DNA of 64,000 bases from Nocardiopsis alba DSM 43377 (GCF_000341225.1 NZ_ANAC01000019.1:62001-126000); one strand, 5' to 3'. Shown: positions 28,177 to 37,330, numbered from the stretch's first letter. Notes: generated from the letters alone by a model not told the origin. Numbers and translations are program-made.

Positions 28177-28977
28177 TTGGACACCGACGACACCACCGGA
28201 TCCCGGCCCGCCGAGGCGCCGGGATCGGGCCCCTCCCCGGCCGACTTCGACGGGATCGACCCCGCCGAGGCCGTGTCCCTGTTGCGCGAGGGCGAGCTCA
28301 CGGTGGAGGGGCGGTTGACCTCCGCGTCCAACGCCACGCTCTACTGCACGATCTCCGACGGCGTCCGTTCGGCCGCCTGCGTCTACAAACCGGTGGCGGG
28401 GGAACGGCCGCTGTGGGACTTTCCCGACGGCACGCTGGCCGGCCGTGAGGTATCGGCCTACGCCGTCTCCGAGGCGCTGGGATGGTCGGTGGTCCCGCCC
28501 ACCGTCCACCGGGACGGCCCCTACGGCGAGGGCATGGTCCAGCTCTGGGTGCACGGCGACACCACCGTCGACCTGATCGCCCTGTCCAGGGAGACCGGGC
28601 ACGTGGGGCTGCGCCGTATGGCGGTGCTGGACACGGTGATCAACAACTCCGATCGCAAGATCGGGCACCTGTTGCCCACCCCCGGTGGTCATCTGTACGG
28701 GTGCGACCACGGAGTGTCCTTCGCCGAGGAGTACAAGTTGCGCACGGTCCTGTGGCAGTGGCGGGGCGAGCCTCTGACCGAGGAGGCGCTGGAGGCGCTC
28801 ACCCGGCTGCGGGCTCGGCTGGAGGACGCGGAGGACCCCTTGTCCGTCGAGCTGGCGCGCCATCTGACCGGCCCCGAGGCCTACGCCGTGCGGGCCAGGG
28901 TGGAACTGTTGCTCCACCATCGTGTCCACCCCTACCCCTCGCCGGATTGGCCCTCGGTACCGTGGCCGCCGGTCTGA
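28177..28977 (+). CDS. SCO1664-like protein (PI3/PI4-kinase-like fold)
   Basis: A 266-residue protein of the SCO1664 family. It resembles a compact phosphoinositide-3/4-kinase-like fold: CVYKPVAGERPLWDFP (the Lys-bearing strand), then VLDTVINNSDRKIGHLL (catalytic-loop-like N-N-S-D-R-K) and GCDHGVSFAEEYKLRTVLWQW (D-H-G, metal-binding-like). A TTG start 2 nt after the DUF3090 stop is used; no ATG or GTG fits the conserved N-terminus better. It is probably an enzyme that phosphorylates or AMPylates a target, but no substrate can be named. Confidence 0.85.
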   Translation: MDTDDTTGSRPAEAPGSGPSPADFDGIDPAEAVSLLREGELTVEGRLTSASNATLYCTISDGVRSAACVYKPVAGERPLWDFPDGTLAGREVSAYAVSEALGWSVVPPTVHRDGPYGEGMVQLWVHGDTTVDLIALSRETGHVGLRRMAVLDTVINNSDRKIGHLLPTPGGHLYGCDHGVSFAEEYKLRTVLWQWRGEPLTEEALEALTRLRARLEDAEDPLSVELARHLTGPEAYAVRARVELLLHHRVHPYPSPDWPSVPWPPV

Positions 28978-29084
28978 CCCGGAACGGGCGGATGGACCGG
29001 GTGTGAGCAGTGTCTAACACCCGACCTGCGACTACCGGGGGGTAGGAATGGCGTCGCCCTCACCCCGCCCGGCACAATGGTGTC

Positions 29085-29882
29085 GTGAGCAACGAGTGGA
29101 ACTACCTTTTCGACATGGACGGCGTGCTCGTACGCGAGGAGCACCTGATCCCCGGCGCGGACACGCTCATCGCGGAGCTGCGCGAGCAGGGGACCCCGTT
29201 CATGGTGTTGACGAACAACTCCATTTACACCCCGCGTGACCTGCGTGCTCGACTGCTCAACACGGGGCTGGACATCCCGGAGGAGTCCATCTGGACCTCC
29301 GCGCTGGCCACCGCCCAGTTCCTCCAGACCCAGCGTCCCGGCGGTTCCGCCTACGTGGTGGGAGAGTCGGGCCTGACCACCGCGCTGCACAACGTCGGCT
29401 ACGTGATGACCGAGCGCGACCCGGACTACGTGGTGCTGGGGGAGACCCGTACCTACAGCTTCGAGGCCATCACCCGGGCCATCCGGCTCGTGCGCGGCGG
29501 GGCCCGCTTCATCGCGACCAACCCCGACGAGACCGGCCCCAGCGCCGAGGGGCCGCTGCCCGCGACCGGTGCCGTGGCGGCGCTGATCGAGAAGGCGACC
29601 GGTCGACGTCCCTACTTCGTGGGCAAGCCCAACCCGTTGATGATGCGCTCGGCGCTGCGTCGGATCGGCGCGCACTCGGAGAACACCCTGATGGTCGGCG
29701 ACCGGATGGACACCGACGTGCTCAGCGGACTGGAGGCCGGGTTGCAGACCGTCCTCGTGCTCTCGGGCATCTCGGACCGGGACACCGCCGACCACTTCCC
29801 CTACCGGCCCACCCGGGTGATCGGGTCGGTCGAGGAGCTGGTGGGGCACACGCAGGACCCCTTCCAGACGGCCGAGGGCTGA
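29085..29882 (+). CDS. HAD-superfamily phosphatase (HAD-IIA, NagD-like)
   Basis: A 265-residue phosphatase. The nucleophile motif FDMDGVLV (residues 9-16), TNN in motif II, Lys in [11 protein letters not shown], and [16 protein letters not shown] (motif IV) are all present. The C2-type cap between motifs II and III places it in the HAD-IIA group, such as NagD, p-nitrophenyl phosphatases and pyridoxal phosphatases. GTG start. It is convergent with rbpA, separated by a strong hairpin. Confidence 0.92.
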   Translation: MSNEWNYLFDMDGVLVREEHLIPGADTLIAELREQGTPFMVLTNNSIYTPRDLRARLLNTGLDIPEESIWTSALATAQFLQTQRPGGSAYVVGESGLTTALHNVGYVMTERDPDYVVLGETRTYSFEAITRAIRLVRGGARFIATNPDETGPSAEGPLPATGAVAALIEKATGRRPYFVGKPNPLMMRSALRRIGAHSENTLMVGDRMDTDVLSGLEAGLQTVLVLSGISDRDTADHFPYRPTRVIGSVEELVGHTQDPFQTAEG

Positions 29883-29899
29883 CCAGGGGGACCCCGGAC

Positions 29900-29948
29900 A
29901 CGACGGCGGGGGCGGTGGACTCCACGTCCATCGCCCCCGTTCCGTCGT
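29900..29948. terminator. Bidirectional hairpin terminator between HAD gene and rbpA
   Basis: A long stem pairs 29900-29920 with 29926-29948 around a 5-nt TCCAC loop. The core pairing is CGGGGGCGGTGGAC with GTCCATCGCCCCCG, plus an outer ACGACGG/CCGTCGT, with a small bulge. It lies in the 67-bp gap between two convergent stop codons. Confidence 0.75.
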
Positions 29949-29949
29949 C

Positions 29950-30333
29950 TCAGGCGCTCTGCCGCTGCTTGGCGATCTCCTCGACCTTCGCCGCCTCCTC
30001 GCGGCGTCGGGCTCGGAGCAGTTCCAGCCGTTCGGCGAGGACCTCTTCCAGGTCCTCCATGCTCCGGCGTTCGAGCAGCATGTCCCAGTGGGTCCGTACC
30101 GGCTTGGTGTTCTTGGGTTCCTCACCACCGCCGTCGCGCCGCAGCGCGCGGTCGCCGCAGAAACGGCATTCCCATTCGGCGGGGATCTCGGCCTCGGTCG
30201 CGAAGGTGACCGAGAAGCGGTGACCCCGGGTGCAGTCGTATGTGACCTCCTGGCGGGGAGCCAGGTCGGTGTTGCGGTCGTTCTCGTAGCTCGTCGCCCC
30301 GAGCCGGGTGCCGCGAAGTGCTCGCTCGGCCAT
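29950..30333 (-). CDS. rbpA: RNA polymerase-binding protein RbpA
   Basis: A 127-residue actinobacterial transcription factor that binds RNA polymerase and group I/II sigma factors and stabilises the open complex. The zinc site (YDCTRGHRF, then ECRFCGD), the basic linker and the sigma-interaction helix (THWDMLLERRSMEDLEEVLAERLE) are all recognisable. ATG at 30333 begins the conserved MAERALRGTRLG; a start 57 nt upstream would cover the promoter. A SigR-type promoter lies just upstream, as known for Streptomyces rbpA. Confidence 0.96.
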   Translation of the reverse strand: MAERALRGTRLGATSYENDRNTDLAPRQEVTYDCTRGHRFSVTFATEAEIPAEWECRFCGDRALRRDGGGEEPKNTKPVRTHWDMLLERRSMEDLEEVLAERLELLRARRREEAAKVEEIAKQRQSA

Positions 30334-30375
30334 CGTGTGGGTGCCTCCAGGCGCTCGTGCGGTCTCGCGGGGTGT

Positions 30376-30401
30376 AACGCGTCGGTCCACGTCAAGATTC
30401 C
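30376..30401 (-). promoter_or_regulatory. SigR-type promoter of rbpA
   Basis: On the minus strand GGAAT (30397-30401) is followed after exactly 18 bp by GTT (30376-30378). This is the established GGAAT-N18-GTT consensus for the thiol-stress sigma factor SigR. It ends 42 bp before the rbpA start codon. rbpA is a known SigR target in Streptomyces coelicolor, which supports the call. Confidence 0.8.
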
Positions 30402-30918
30402 CCGCTCACCTGAGGTCGAACCACCCCGAAGTGGGCGGGTGCCCCGCGTGTGCCGTGGGAGCCGGAGAGAGCGGGCTCCACGGCACCGGTGACCTGAACC
30501 ACCTTAGGGGGCGACCATCGAAAGTCGCCTCACCGCCCTCGGCATGGCACGAAGTGTCGTACGCCGTTTCCCCGTTCACCCGGATCCGTCCCGTCGACGC
30601 AGTTCGCGATATGCGCGCGGCGAATCGGAACGGTGTTTTCCGAGGTATTGCGAGTGTGGTTCCCAAAGGCCCGTCGAGCGCCGGAAGCCCTGCGGTGACG
30701 GACGTACAGAGGCCTTCCCGGGGGAATGCATTGTTCATTGGCGCGATATGAGAGGCCGGAGGGTTTGGTGGTATGTTGTCTCGCTGTGTGCTGAAAATGC
30801 GGGTCGGAGTATTCTTTGTCCCCGCTCTCGGCGCATCTTCGCACGTGGATCGCGGTTTTCTCCAGGCCTGACCTTCGGCGTGCGCGAAGAATGACGACGC
30901 GGCCGGACATGGAGCCCC
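30402..30918. other. Gene-free leader/promoter region of the conservon
   Basis: About 500 bp upstream of cvnA with no credible gene. Base composition is visibly less GC-rich around 30600-30860 (stretches such as GGTGTTTTCCGAGGTATTG and GGAGTATTCTTTGTCC), as expected for a regulatory region. Possible -10 hexamers (TATGTT, TATTCT) occur near 30770 and 30810, but no convincing -35 partner was found. Confidence 0.4.
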
Positions 30919-32301
30919 ATGACTGCTGGACCACCACCCCCCGGTGGAGCATCGTCTCCGAAGTCCACGGCACCACGATGGCTCCTGATGCCCGCGCTCA
31001 TCGCGCCGCTCTGGGGCTGGGCGCTGTGGGAGACACGCTCCGAAGGGTCGCTCGCCGTGCTCATCGCGGGCGGCCTGGCACTTCTGCTCGCCCTCGTGGC
31101 GGCACTTCTGCTCGCGGCCCGCGATCGGCGGATCGCCGAACTGCGCTCCCAGGTCGACAGGGTGCGCTCCGACACGGTCGCCCTCTCCGAGGAACACCTG
31201 CCCCGCCTGGTCGGACGGCTGCGTGAGGGAGATTCCGCGGAGACCGCCCTGCACAGGATCACACTGCCCGAGGACCCCGGCGTCGCCGGCGCGCTGCGGA
31301 CCGCCGCCGCCGAGATCGCCCTGGCCGAACGTCGGCGCTCCGCAGCGATGGCCGCCTGCGCCACCGCGGCCGGCCGGGTCCAGGCCCTGACGACCACCAT
31401 GCTCGCCGACCTCCGTCAGATGCAGGAACGCCATGGCGGAGCGGAGAGCGGTCCCGACGTCCTGGGCGACCTGATGCACCTGGACCACGTCACCGCGCAG
31501 ACCGGACGTGTGGCCGACAGCATCGCCGTGCTCACCGGGGCCCGCTCCGGCAGGCGCTGGAGCCGCGCGATCCCGATGGAGAGCATCCTGCGCGGCGCCA
31601 TGGGCCGGATCGGCGCCTATCAGCGGGTCCGGACCCACAGCGTCTCCCGGCTGGCGGTGGCCGGGTTCGCGGCCGAAGGCGTCATCCACGCCCTGGCCGA
31701 GATCCTCGACAACGCCGCCAAGTTCTCCCCGCCCACCGCCGAGGTCCACGTGCACGTGGAGGAGGTCCAGGCGGGCGTGGCGATCATGGTCGAGGACGGC
31801 GGACTGGTCATGGGCGAGGAGGCCCTCGGGCGCGCTCGACGCGCGGTCGAGAACGGGCTGGACATCGCGGCCATCTCCGGAACCCGTCTGGGCCTGTCGG
31901 TCGTGGGACAGCTCGCCCGACGCTACGGCCTCTCGATCTCCTTCCGTTCCTCCTCACGCGGTGGAACGGCCGTCGTGATGCTCCTGCCCCAGCGCATCAT
32001 CAAACCGCTTCCCGCCTCGACCGGCCCCACACCGGTCGTCTCCTCCTCACCGTCGGCCACGCCCCGGCCGGACGACACGTCCTCGGACGAGGACACCGAC
32101 ACCCCCTCCGCAGACGCCGGGTCCACGACCCTCCTCCCCAACGGACTGCCCCGGCGCCGTCGGGGACGGACCCTCGCCGCGGCCGAGCGCGCCCGTCCCA
32201 CCCTCGCGGAGAGTGCGCCCCGGACCCCCCCCAAGGGGTTCGGCGCGTTCCGTGAGGCGGTGCGGGGCCAGGGACCGACCGACCCCTTGAAGGAGACATG
32301 A
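30919..32301 (+). CDS. cvnA: Conservon protein CvnA: membrane-anchored histidine-kinase-like ATPase
   Basis: A 460-residue first component of a conservon, the four-protein membrane-associated signalling complex of actinomycetes that resembles eukaryotic GPCR/G-protein assemblies. Two membrane helices (residues about 20-38 and 45-66) are followed by a coiled region and an HATPase domain (LAEILDNAAKFSPPTAEV, VEDGGLVM, GTRLGLSVVGQLARRYG). There is no canonical phospho-accepting H box, as usual for CvnA. The C-terminal 110 residues are Ser/Thr/Pro-rich and disordered. Its stop overlaps the start of cvnB. Confidence 0.92.
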   Translation: MTAGPPPPGGASSPKSTAPRWLLMPALIAPLWGWALWETRSEGSLAVLIAGGLALLLALVAALLLAARDRRIAELRSQVDRVRSDTVALSEEHLPRLVGRLREGDSAETALHRITLPEDPGVAGALRTAAAEIALAERRRSAAMAACATAAGRVQALTTTMLADLRQMQERHGGAESGPDVLGDLMHLDHVTAQTGRVADSIAVLTGARSGRRWSRAIPMESILRGAMGRIGAYQRVRTHSVSRLAVAGFAAEGVIHALAEILDNAAKFSPPTAEVHVHVEEVQAGVAIMVEDGGLVMGEEALGRARRAVENGLDIAAISGTRLGLSVVGQLARRYGLSISFRSSSRGGTAVVMLLPQRIIKPLPASTGPTPVVSSSPSATPRPDDTSSDEDTDTPSADAGSTTLLPNGLPRRRRGRTLAAAERARPTLAESAPRTPPKGFGAFREAVRGQGPTDPLKET

Positions 32302-32705
32302 TGGATCTCAAGAAGCTGACCTGGCTCCTCGAAGGCCTCACCGAGCGCACCCCCGGTGCCCGTCACGCGCTCGTGCTCTCCCGAGACGGTCTCAAGCTCT
32401 GTCACACCGCGAGTCTGGACGTCGACCGGGCCGACCACCTCTCCGCGATCGCTTCGGGGGTGCAGAGCCTCGCGCACAGCGCCTCGATCGAGTTCGGCGA
32501 CGGCGGGGGCGGGGTCCGTCAGGCGATGGCCGAGTTCTACGGCGGTCTGCTGTTCATCGTCGAGGCCGGACACGGCACCCATCTGGCCGTCATCACCGAC
32601 GGGGAGGCCGAGCCCGGGCTGGTCGGTCACAACATGAACGAGCTGGTCGAGCAGATGGGCGAGCACCTGACCACCCCGGTCCGTGCCGGGACCGAGACGG
32701 CATGA
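32301..32705 (+). CDS. cvnB: Conservon protein CvnB: roadblock/LC7-domain protein
   Basis: A 134-residue roadblock/LC7 protein, in other conservons a regulator or GTPase-activating partner of CvnD. MDLKKLTWLLEGLTERTPGARHALVLSRDGL and the later GGLLFIVEAGHGTHLAVI strand match the family. Two ATGs lie in tandem (32298 and 32301). AGGAG (32291-32295) is only 2 nt from the first but 5 nt from the second, so 32301 is preferred. Overlaps at both ends indicate coupling. Confidence 0.93.
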   Translation: MDLKKLTWLLEGLTERTPGARHALVLSRDGLKLCHTASLDVDRADHLSAIASGVQSLAHSASIEFGDGGGGVRQAMAEFYGGLLFIVEAGHGTHLAVITDGEAEPGLVGHNMNELVEQMGEHLTTPVRAGTETA

Positions 32706-33064
32706 GCCGGTCGCACCGGGACGAGGGGCCGGACCGGCTCTACGTCATCACCTCCGGGCGCAGCGGCGGCGGCGCCGACGAGGCGTTGGATTCGGTGACC
32801 CTCATCGTCGCCGAGAGCGCCCCCTCGCCCGGAATGCAGTCCGAGCACGCCGCCATCCTCGAGCTGTGCGCGAGCCCTGTGGCGGTGGTCGAGGTCGCCG
32901 CCCACCTGCGTCTGCCGGTGGCGGTCGTGCGCATCCTGCTCACCGACCTCATCGACACCGGTCGGGTGACCGCCCGTCATCCGGCCTCCGCGCCCACGTG
33001 GGCGCACCCCCTCGCCTCGCCGGACGTGTTGGAGAAGGTGCTCGTTGCGCTCCACAAGCTCTGA
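32702..33064 (+). CDS. cvnC: Conservon protein CvnC: DUF742 winged-helix-like protein
   Basis: A 120-residue DUF742 protein, the third conservon component. LYVITSGRSGGG near the start and the winged-helix-like region ILELCASPVAVVEVAAHLRLPVAVVRILLTDLI are typical; it ends in PDVLEKVLVALHKL. The start overlaps cvnB (ATGA) and its end overlaps cvnD by 20 nt. It is thought to help assemble the complex; no enzymatic motif is seen. Confidence 0.92.
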   Translation: MSRSHRDEGPDRLYVITSGRSGGGADEALDSVTLIVAESAPSPGMQSEHAAILELCASPVAVVEVAAHLRLPVAVVRILLTDLIDTGRVTARHPASAPTWAHPLASPDVLEKVLVALHKL

Positions 33065-33668
33065 ACCCGCGGACGTGGACGGGGTCGGCCCGCCGTCGTC
33101 CCCGCTTCCGGACACCGCCTCCCAGGCCCTGAAACTCGTCGTCGTCGGAGGGTTCGGCGTCGGCAAGACGACCATGGTGCGCTCGGTCAGCGAGATCCGT
33201 CCGCTCGACACCGAGGAGACGATGACCAGGGCCGGGGCCGGGGTCGACGACCTTCAGGGGGTGGAGTCCAAGCACACCACCACCGTCGCCTTCGACTTCG
33301 GTCGCATCACCCTGGACGCCACCTCGGTCCTCTATCTCTTCGGCGCCCCCGGCCAGGAACGTTTCTGGTTCCTGTGGGAGCGCATGTTCGTCGGTGCCCT
33401 GGGGGCGGTCGTGCTGATCGACACCCGCCGCCTGGAGGACTCCTGGTACGCCATCGACCGGTTGGAGGCGCAGGGCACCCCCTTCGTGGTGGCGCACAAC
33501 GACTTCGGGGCGACCGCCCACTCCCTGGAGGAGGTCCGCTCCGCTCTGGACCTGGACCCGACCGTCCCCCTGCTGCGCTGCGACGCCCGGGACCGGGACT
33601 CCGCCAAACAGGTCCTCATCTCCCTCGTCCACCACGTCCGTTCCCTGGTCGAGAAGGGGGCCGGGTGA
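33045..33668 (+). CDS. cvnD: Conservon protein CvnD: small Ras-like GTPase
   Basis: A 207-residue GTPase that serves as the switch of the conservon. P-loop GGFGVGKTTMV, switch-II FGAPGQERFWFLW, and a variant guanine-specificity motif AHND in place of NKxD are visible. The TTG at 33045 is the only start giving the usual N-terminus and overlaps cvnC by 20 nt. The next two genes are cytochromes P450, presumed outputs or partners. Confidence 0.93.
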   Translation: MRSTSSEPADVDGVGPPSSPLPDTASQALKLVVVGGFGVGKTTMVRSVSEIRPLDTEETMTRAGAGVDDLQGVESKHTTTVAFDFGRITLDATSVLYLFGAPGQERFWFLWERMFVGALGAVVLIDTRRLEDSWYAIDRLEAQGTPFVVAHNDFGATAHSLEEVRSALDLDPTVPLLRCDARDRDSAKQVLISLVHHVRSLVEKGAG

Positions 33669-33778
33669 CCTCCGGCCCCGCGCCCCCCGAGGAGACGAGT
33701 CCCTCCGGACCACACCCCTGATCCCGTTTCCGGAGCCCGACGGGCTTCGATCGACCTAGACGTGGAGAAGAACCCCCT

Positions 33779-34996
33779 GTGCCCACCGACGAACCGGTCA
33801 AGCTGTACACCCCGGAGTTCCGGGAGGACACCGCCGTCTCCTTCCGGCGGTTGAGAGAGCGTCACGGACCCGTGGTCCCGGTCCTCATGGAGGGAGACCT
33901 GCCGGCCTGGCTGGTCATCGGATATCGAGAGCTCCACCATGTGCTCACCACCCCCTCGGTCTTCGCCCGGAACCCGAGCCGATGGAACGCCTGGGACCGA
34001 GTGCCGCCGGACTGGTCGATGATGCCGGTCGTCATGCCCCTGCCGAACATGCTCTCGGCCGAGGGAGAGGAGCACGCGGCCCGGGCCCGGGCGGTCAACG
34101 CCGCGTTGGGCGGGGTCGACCCGCACGAGCTGGGCGTGGTCACCGAACGACTGGCCGACCGGCTCATCGACGCCTTTCGAGGATCGGCGGAGACCGAGCT
34201 CATCACCACGTACGCCGACCGGCTGCCGGCCCTGGTCCTGTGCTGGATGTTCGGTCTGGACGGCGAACGGGGCGACCGGCTCACCTCCGTGATGACGACC
34301 GTCTTCGACGCCGGCCCCCGGGTCATGGAGTACTACATGGAGATGGCGACCACGGTCGGAGGCCTGGTCGCCGAGCGCAGGGCCCGGCCGGGGCCCGACG
34401 TGGTCTCCCGTCTGGCGGCCGACCCGCGCGGCTACACCGACGAGGAGATCGTCCCCGAGCTGCTGGCCATCCTGGGCGGAGGCCACCAGACCACCAGCGC
34501 GTGGATCGGCAACGCGCTGCGCCTGATGCTCACCGACGACCGTTTCTCCGCGTCCTTCTCGGGAGCCCGCAGCAGCGTGGGGGAGGCGCTCAACGAGGTC
34601 CTGTGGGAGGACTCGCCCTCCCAGATGCAGGCCGGACGCTACGCCGCCCACGACGTCGACCTGGGAGGTCGGCGGATCCGTGAGGGGGACATGGTCCTGC
34701 TCGGCTACGCGGCCGCCAATCAGGACCCCGTGGTGCGCTCGGCCCGAGGGCGGGACGAGCGGGCCAACCACGCCCACCTTTCCTTCTCCCACGGCGAGCA
34801 CGGTTGCCCGTACGCGGCCAGGACGATCTCCGAGACCATCGCGGCGACCGCGGTCGAGGTCCTCCTGGACCGGTTGCCGGACGTCGAGCTCGCCGTCGCC
34901 CCCTCCGAGCTCCGTTGGCGCCCCTCGCCCTGGCTCCGCGGGGTCCGGAGTCTTCCCGTCACCTTCACCCCCGCGAGCCCCGAAGGAGCTCTTTGA
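33779..34996 (+). CDS. Conservon-linked cytochrome P450 lacking ExxR (CYP157-like)
   Basis: A 405-residue P450. The heme-binding FSHGEHGCPY (Cys ligand) is intact, and the I-helix reads GGGHQTTS. The K-helix, normally E-x-x-R, reads EVLWEDSP: Glu is kept but the Arg is Trp. Loss of this Arg is a published hallmark of the Streptomyces CYP157 family, which sits in conservons beside CYP154 genes, as here. The C-terminal half is otherwise complete. The GTG start lies 110 bp after cvnD. It may be a regulator or partner of the next P450 instead of a normal monooxygenase. Confidence 0.88.
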   Translation: MPTDEPVKLYTPEFREDTAVSFRRLRERHGPVVPVLMEGDLPAWLVIGYRELHHVLTTPSVFARNPSRWNAWDRVPPDWSMMPVVMPLPNMLSAEGEEHAARARAVNAALGGVDPHELGVVTERLADRLIDAFRGSAETELITTYADRLPALVLCWMFGLDGERGDRLTSVMTTVFDAGPRVMEYYMEMATTVGGLVAERRARPGPDVVSRLAADPRGYTDEEIVPELLAILGGGHQTTSAWIGNALRLMLTDDRFSASFSGARSSVGEALNEVLWEDSPSQMQAGRYAAHDVDLGGRRIREGDMVLLGYAAANQDPVVRSARGRDERANHAHLSFSHGEHGCPYAARTISETIAATAVEVLLDRLPDVELAVAPSELRWRPSPWLRGVRSLPVTFTPASPEGAL

Positions 34997-36252
34997 TGCC
35001 CTGTCCCGTGCAGCACAACGCCGACGGAATCCCCCTCGTCCACGCGATCCCCGACGACGTCCAGGCCGATCGCGAACGCCTCCACCAGGAGGGTCCGCTG
35101 ACCCGGGTCGAACTCCCCGGCGGGGTCATGGCGTGGGCCACCACCCACCACGAGGTCAGTAAGCAGACCCTCAACGACCCGCGCCTGGTCAAGAGCGTCG
35201 ACCACTGGGCGGACTACCAGAACGGCGTGGTCACCAAGGAGTGGCCCCTGATGGCCACCATCCCCACCGACGGGGTCAACATGCTCGCCCTGGACGGCGA
35301 CGCCCACCGTCGTCTGCGCACCCTCACCGCGGCGCCCTTCTCGGCCCGGCGGGTGGAGCGGCTGCGTCCGCGCATCGAGCGCCTGACCGCCCTGTACCTG
35401 GACGCCCTGGAGGAGCGGGCCCACGAGCCCCAGGATCTGAAGTCCCTGTTCACCTTCAAGGTGCCGATCGGCGTCATCGCCGAGCTGTACGGGATCGAGG
35501 AGAAGGAGGGCGTCGACCTCGGCGAGATGTACGCCAAGCTCTTCTCCGGCACGACCGAGCCCGGCGAGCACATCGAGATCTACGGGGCCCTGTTCCAGTT
35601 CTTCACGGAGGTGGTGGCCCGTAAGCGCGCCACCCTGGACGAGTGCGACGACTTCACCGCCGACCTGATCAGGACGGGATCGGAGGGCGAGGACGGCCTC
35701 GACGACATGGAGATCGTCGTCACCCTGCTCACGGTGGTCGCGGCCGGACACGAGACCACGGTCAACCTGCTCACCAACGCGGTCCGGGCGCTCCTCAAGC
35801 ACCCCGAACAGCACGAGCTGCTGAAGAGGGGCGAGGTGAGCTGGGAGGACGTGGTCGAGGAGACCCTGCGCTACGACCCGCCCAACAACGTCATGATGTT
35901 CCGCTTCGCCACCGAGGACATCGAGGTGGCCGGACGGACGATCAAGAAGGGCGAGGCCCTGATGACGCACTACGGGGCGGCGACCCGCGACCGCGCCGAG
36001 TTCGGCGAGGACGTGCACGTCTTCGACCCGAAGCGGACCCGAGGCCGCCACATCACCTTCGGCTACGGTCCGCACATCTGCCCGGGCGCCCCGCTGTCCC
36101 GGCTGGAGGCGGGGATCATCCTGCCGATGCTCTTCGAGCGTTTCCCGGACCTGCGCCTGGCCGTTCCGGACGAGGAGCTGGAGGTCGTCGCGGCGCTGGC
36201 CAGCAACAGCCTCAAGGAGTTCCCGGTCGTCCTGCGGCCCCGGGACGCCTGA
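34996..36252 (+). CDS. Cytochrome P450 (CYP154-like)
   Basis: A 418-residue soluble heme monooxygenase with all canonical motifs: I-helix VVAAGHETT, K-helix EETLRYDPP (ExxR present), and heme loop FGYGPHICPG. Its ATG shares one base with the stop of the CYP157-like gene, so the two are translationally coupled, matching the CYP157-CYP154 pairs of Streptomyces conservons. It would need ferredoxin and a reductase encoded elsewhere. Substrate is unknown; CYP154 members oxidise small macrolides and steroids in vitro. Confidence 0.92.
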   Translation: MPCPVQHNADGIPLVHAIPDDVQADRERLHQEGPLTRVELPGGVMAWATTHHEVSKQTLNDPRLVKSVDHWADYQNGVVTKEWPLMATIPTDGVNMLALDGDAHRRLRTLTAAPFSARRVERLRPRIERLTALYLDALEERAHEPQDLKSLFTFKVPIGVIAELYGIEEKEGVDLGEMYAKLFSGTTEPGEHIEIYGALFQFFTEVVARKRATLDECDDFTADLIRTGSEGEDGLDDMEIVVTLLTVVAAGHETTVNLLTNAVRALLKHPEQHELLKRGEVSWEDVVEETLRYDPPNNVMMFRFATEDIEVAGRTIKKGEALMTHYGAATRDRAEFGEDVHVFDPKRTRGRHITFGYGPHICPGAPLSRLEAGIILPMLFERFPDLRLAVPDEELEVVAALASNSLKEFPVVLRPRDA

Positions 36253-36267
36253 GAAAACGTGTGAGAT

Positions 36268-36291
36268 GGGCCGTCCCCGTCGGGGCGGCCC
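36268..36291 (+). terminator. Terminator of the conservon operon
   Basis: GGGCCGTCCCC pairs with GGGGCGGCCC around a GTC loop with one bulged T, 16 bp after the last P450 stop. Confidence 0.65.
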
Positions 36292-36415
36292 ACGTCACGT
36301 TCCGGCCAGGGGATGATCAGAAATCGTCTAAAAGCGTGTGAAACCGGACAGTAGATGGGTCTCATCCCCGAGAATCGGCATTCCTGGTGTCGTTCCCGGC
36401 GGGGGGTACGAGTAC

Positions 36416-37261
36416 ATGTCGGAACGTGGCGCGGCGGCGGCCCTCGTCCTGCTCCTCCTCGCCACGGCCTGCGGGCCCGTCGAGGAACACCCCGGATCGG
36501 GGAACCCGCTCGAAGACGCGCCCGGACCCACGATGAGCCCCCCGCCGGCCGACGAGACCGGACCTCCCGAGCCCGGGAAGGACGAACGTCCCATCGGAAA
36601 CGCCGCCGAACCCGAGGACGCCACCGAGTACATGATGGCCCTGGCCCGCTTCGACGACCCCGAGGCGATGCGACGCGGGACCGCGTTGGCGGTCGAGGAC
36701 TCCGCCGCCCACCTCTATCTGCGCCACTTCGCGCAGGTCGCCGCCGCCCTCGACGAGGCGGGGGAGATACCGGACGCCGCCTCGGTGGAGCCCGACGCCG
36801 ACGGTTTCGAGGTATGCCCGGCCGAGCCCGCGCCGGGCACCTGTGCCCGCTTCACCGACTTCACCACCGAGGAGGGGCTGGTCACGGGATTCCGGATCGA
36901 CGACATCGACCCGGGGGAACGGCTGGTCTCGGCCCAGGACACCACCGCCGGCTCCGCGGGGGTCGAGGCCCGACTGATCACCGCCTACCGGTCGATCACC
37001 CGCGACGACCTCGTCGTCACCGCGGAGTTCACCACCACCGACGACGCCGATCTCGACCTTCCCGGAGCCTCCTACACCACCACCGACGGAGAGCGCAGAC
37101 GTGCCTCCGAGGCGATCGGCGATCACCACCTGGAGGCGGGCCGGACCACGCAGACCATGCTCGCGTTCCCCGCCGGCACCCCGCTCGGAGGCCGACTCGC
37201 GGTCGGCGGCTGCCTGGCCGAATGCTCCTCCCGAGTGGACCTGGAGATCCCGGTCGGTTGA
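36416..37261 (+). CDS. Putative secreted lipoprotein, unknown function
   Basis: A 281-residue predicted lipoprotein: MSERGAAAALVLLLLATACG carries a signal peptide with lipobox ATAC. A Pro/Glu/Gly-rich disordered linker (about residues 22-60) is followed by a folded domain with two likely disulfide pairs (CPAEPAPGTC and CLAEC near the end). ATG 36416 is chosen for the signal peptide and the GGGGGG stretch 9 nt before it. I do not recognise the family. It is monocistronic, downstream of the conservon terminator and convergent with the permease gene. Confidence 0.75.
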   Translation: MSERGAAAALVLLLLATACGPVEEHPGSGNPLEDAPGPTMSPPPADETGPPEPGKDERPIGNAAEPEDATEYMMALARFDDPEAMRRGTALAVEDSAAHLYLRHFAQVAAALDEAGEIPDAASVEPDADGFEVCPAEPAPGTCARFTDFTTEEGLVTGFRIDDIDPGERLVSAQDTTAGSAGVEARLITAYRSITRDDLVVTAEFTTTDDADLDLPGASYTTTDGERRRASEAIGDHHLEAGRTTQTMLAFPAGTPLGGRLAVGGCLAECSSRVDLEIPVG

Positions 37262-37279
37262 CCTGGGCCGAGAACGGGG

Positions 37280-37309
37280 ACGGGGCGCCGACGAACGTCG
37301 ACGCCCCGT
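37280..37309. terminator. Bidirectional hairpin terminator
   Basis: ACGGGGCG (37280-37287) pairs with CGCCCCGT (37302-37309), with an inner CGACG/CGTCG extension. It lies between convergent stop codons of the lipoprotein and permease genes. Confidence 0.7.
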
Positions 37310-37330
37310 GTGCCCGCGGCGGGTGAGGGG

